Positions 13,965-15,166 of a DNA stretch of 15,166 bases are shown piece after piece. The notes beneath the pieces were generated by a model. That model saw only the letters and a list, made by a program, of their open reading frames with translations. It was not told the DNA's origin and ran no database searches. Source of the stretch: JAIOPA01 sp046076045 (GTDB taxonomy: Bacteria > Eisenbacteria > RBG-16-71-46); NCBI GenBank assembly GCA_046076045.1, contig JBJTRI010000136.1, positions 1 through 15,166 of the forward strand, read 5' to 3'. The first letter of the stretch is position 1; every line of letters begins with the position of its first letter. The translations under genes and the position numbers were made by a program.

Positions 13965-14935
13965 ATCTGGACACCCCGCTCACGCGGCACGCACGCATCG
14001 CGACGCCGATCGTGTGCGGTCCCATGTACCCGTGCAGCAACCCCGAACTGGTCGCGGCGGTGAGCGAGGCGGGCGGGATCGGCGTGGTGCAGCCGGTCAC
14101 GCTGACGTTCGTGCACAAGCTGGAGTTCCGCGCCGGACTGCAGCGCATCCGGTCGCTCACCACGCGGCCCATCGGCATGAACGCGCTCATCGAGAAGTCG
14201 TCGCGTCGCTACCTGGACCGCATGCGCGGTTGGGTGGACGTGGCGCTGGAGGAGGGCGTGCGGTTCTTCGTGACCTCGCTCGGCGACCCGCGCTGGGTGG
14301 CCGACAAGGTCCACGCGGTGGGCGGCGTGGTGTACCACGACGTCACCGAGGCGCGCTGGGCGGCGAAGGCGCGCGACGGTGGCGTGGACGGGTTGATCGC
14401 GGTGAACCGCCGCGCGGGCGGCCACGCCGGGCCGCGCGACCCGCGCGCGCTGCTCGACGAACTGGCGCCGTTCGGCCTGCCGGTGGTGTGCGCGGGCGGC
14501 GTGGGGGACGCGGCGGGGTTCGTGGACGCGTTGCGCATGGGCTACGCCGGTGTGCAGTGCGGCACGCGGTTCATCGCCACGACCGAGTGCGACGCCGACG
14601 CGTCGTACAAGCAGGCGCTGCTCGACGCCGACGAGGACGACGTGGTGCTGACCGAGCGCATCACCGGCGTGCCGGTGGCGGTGCTCGACACGCCCGTGGT
14701 GCGGCGCATGGGACTCAAGGCCAACGCGCTCGAGCGCTGGTTGCTGCGACACCCGCGCACCAAGCACCTCGTGCGCACCGCGTTCGTGCTGCACTCGGTG
14801 TGGTCGCTGCGCGACGGCGCGAAGCGTGCGGACTCGCGACTGTGGCAGGCGGGCAAGAGCGTGGCGACGATCCGCAGCGTCGAGCCCGCGGGTGACATCG
14901 TGCGCGCGTGGACGCAGGCCGCACGCGAGGCCTGA
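13961..14935 (+). CDS. Nitronate monooxygenase / 2-nitropropane dioxygenase-like flavoprotein
   Basis: 324 residues from ATG 13961 in an ATGA overlap with the DUF4442 gene. The TIM-barrel flavoenzyme features are present: an N-terminal ATPIVCGPMYPCSNPELVAAVSEAGGIGVV (14-43, in pieces), NRRAGGHAGPRD (149-160) with the FMN-binding GGHAGP loop, PVVCAGGVGDAAGFVDAL (174-191) and the phosphate-binding CGTRFIATTE (200-209). Nitronate monooxygenases oxidise alkyl nitronates such as propionate 3-nitronate. The wider family also contains enoyl-ACP reductase FabK-like and other members, so the substrate is open. The pairing with a hotdog thioesterase-like protein hints at acyl-CoA or fatty-acid-related chemistry. 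The last 60 or so residues (RTAFVLHSVWSLRDGAKRADSRLW...) form a basic extension. The gene converges on the DnaE gene with a 23-bp gap. Confidence 0.85.
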   Translation: MNLDTPLTRHARIATPIVCGPMYPCSNPELVAAVSEAGGIGVVQPVTLTFVHKLEFRAGLQRIRSLTTRPIGMNALIEKSSRRYLDRMRGWVDVALEEGVRFFVTSLGDPRWVADKVHAVGGVVYHDVTEARWAAKARDGGVDGLIAVNRRAGGHAGPRDPRALLDELAPFGLPVVCAGGVGDAAGFVDALRMGYAGVQCGTRFIATTECDADASYKQALLDADEDDVVLTERITGVPVAVLDTPVVRRMGLKANALERWLLRHPRTKHLVRTAFVLHSVWSLRDGAKRADSRLWQAGKSVATIRSVEPAGDIVRAWTQAAREA

Positions 14936-14958
14936 GGCGTCACGCGAGGCCGGACCCT

Positions 14959-15166
14959 TCACGCGACGCGTCCGGGGCGTGCGACGGGTGGCCCTGCGCG
15001 GTCCACGGTGAGCGTGATCGCGCCGAGGGTCTCGCCGACGCGGCCCTCGGCCCACACCAGCGTGTCGCGCAGCGCCGCCCCGAAGCGTCGGTGCACGTCG
15101 GGGAACAGCACGCACTCCACGAGCCCGGTGCGGTCGGCCAGCGTGACGAACGACATGGCGCCACCA
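14959..15166 (-). CDS. C-terminal end of a DnaE-type DNA polymerase III alpha subunit (partial)
   Basis: The frame enters from the right edge as GGAMSFVTLADRTGLVECVL and ends at TGA (14961-14959), 68 codons in the window. GGAM-x-FVTL-x-D-x-TG followed by FPDVHRRFG and EGRVGETLG is the C-terminal OB-fold of DnaE-type replicative polymerases. This domain binds single-stranded DNA. The FP after VECVL favours a DnaE1-type rather than an ImuC/DnaE2-type protein, but this is a weak call from a short piece. An internal ATG at 15156 should not be taken as the start, since the residues before it (GGA) belong to the motif. The tail ends soon after the OB-fold with a basic, Pro-rich stretch (PPVARPGRVA), so the C-terminus is short. 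Confidence 0.82.
   Translation of the reverse strand, partial: GGAMSFVTLADRTGLVECVLFPDVHRRFGAALRDTLVWAEGRVGETLGAITLTVDRAGPPVARPGRVA

Noticed and set aside
14921..14952. Direct repeat CACGCGAGGCC at the end of the NMO gene as an attachment site
   Set aside because: Two copies of an 11-bp GC-rich word about 20 bp apart, with no integrase or tRNA nearby, are not enough to support a site.
13211..15115. Long minus-strand open frame (634 codons) across the DUF4442 and NMO genes
   Set aside because: Both genes on the plus strand have strong family motifs and coupled starts; the antisense frame has no motif and includes the 45-bp repeats.

Overview
This is a very GC-rich window (roughly 70% G+C by eye) from a free-living bacterium. 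A Gram-negative-type envelope is suggested by an apparent lipoprotein, a MacAB-like ABC export operon with a periplasmic adaptor, and an ETF:quinone oxidoreductase. I cannot assign a phylum. The gene mix (secreted GHWRSHP-type protein, DUF6600 protein, solitary respiratory and redox genes) would fit a metagenomic lineage such as Eisenbacteria, Gemmatimonadota, Myxococcota or Planctomycetota, but that is inference. Long open frames on both strands are mostly a product of the base composition. I see no tRNA, rRNA, transposase, phage gene or CRISPR.

Layout. 1-997 (+): the 3' part of a GNAT acetyltransferase overlapping moaE (molybdopterin synthase large subunit). 1004-3165 (-): a DUF6600-type secreted protein followed, with translational overlap, by queG (epoxyqueuosine reductase), whose start codon is problematic. 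3166-4294 (+): a promoter and a secreted protein with a Gly/Asp-rich linker and a GHWRSHP domain. 4295-4583: noncoding, with several strong hairpins. 4584-7234 (-): trxB followed by ETF:quinone oxidoreductase. 7378-11627 (-): a four-gene export operon (adaptor, ATPase, two FtsX/MacB-like permeases). 11628-11948: a divergent promoter region. 11949-12188 (+): a 7Fe-type ferredoxin with a good promoter and terminator. 12250-12382: an A-free GGTGCGG minisatellite. 12506-13075 (+): an HD-domain hydrolase. 13095-13409: a 45-bp tandem repeat array of seven units. 13461-14935 (+): a DUF4442 hotdog protein overlapping a nitronate monooxygenase-like flavoenzyme. 14959-15166 (-): the C-terminal end of a DnaE-type DNA polymerase III alpha subunit, cut by the window edge.

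How they fit together. Most of the window is ordinary housekeeping: cofactor and tRNA-base biosynthesis, redox and electron transfer, and export. Four gene groups look like true operons from spacing and ribosome binding sites: GNAT-moaE, DUF6600-queG, trxB-ETFQO, and the four-gene ABC exporter; DUF4442-NMO adds a fifth. I did not find a convincing new defence or metabolic system. The parts not explained by known genes are the two unrelated tandem-repeat arrays that bracket the HD-domain gene, the missing canonical start of queG, and the TCTAGA-centred promoter-like element shared by trxB and the ferredoxin gene.
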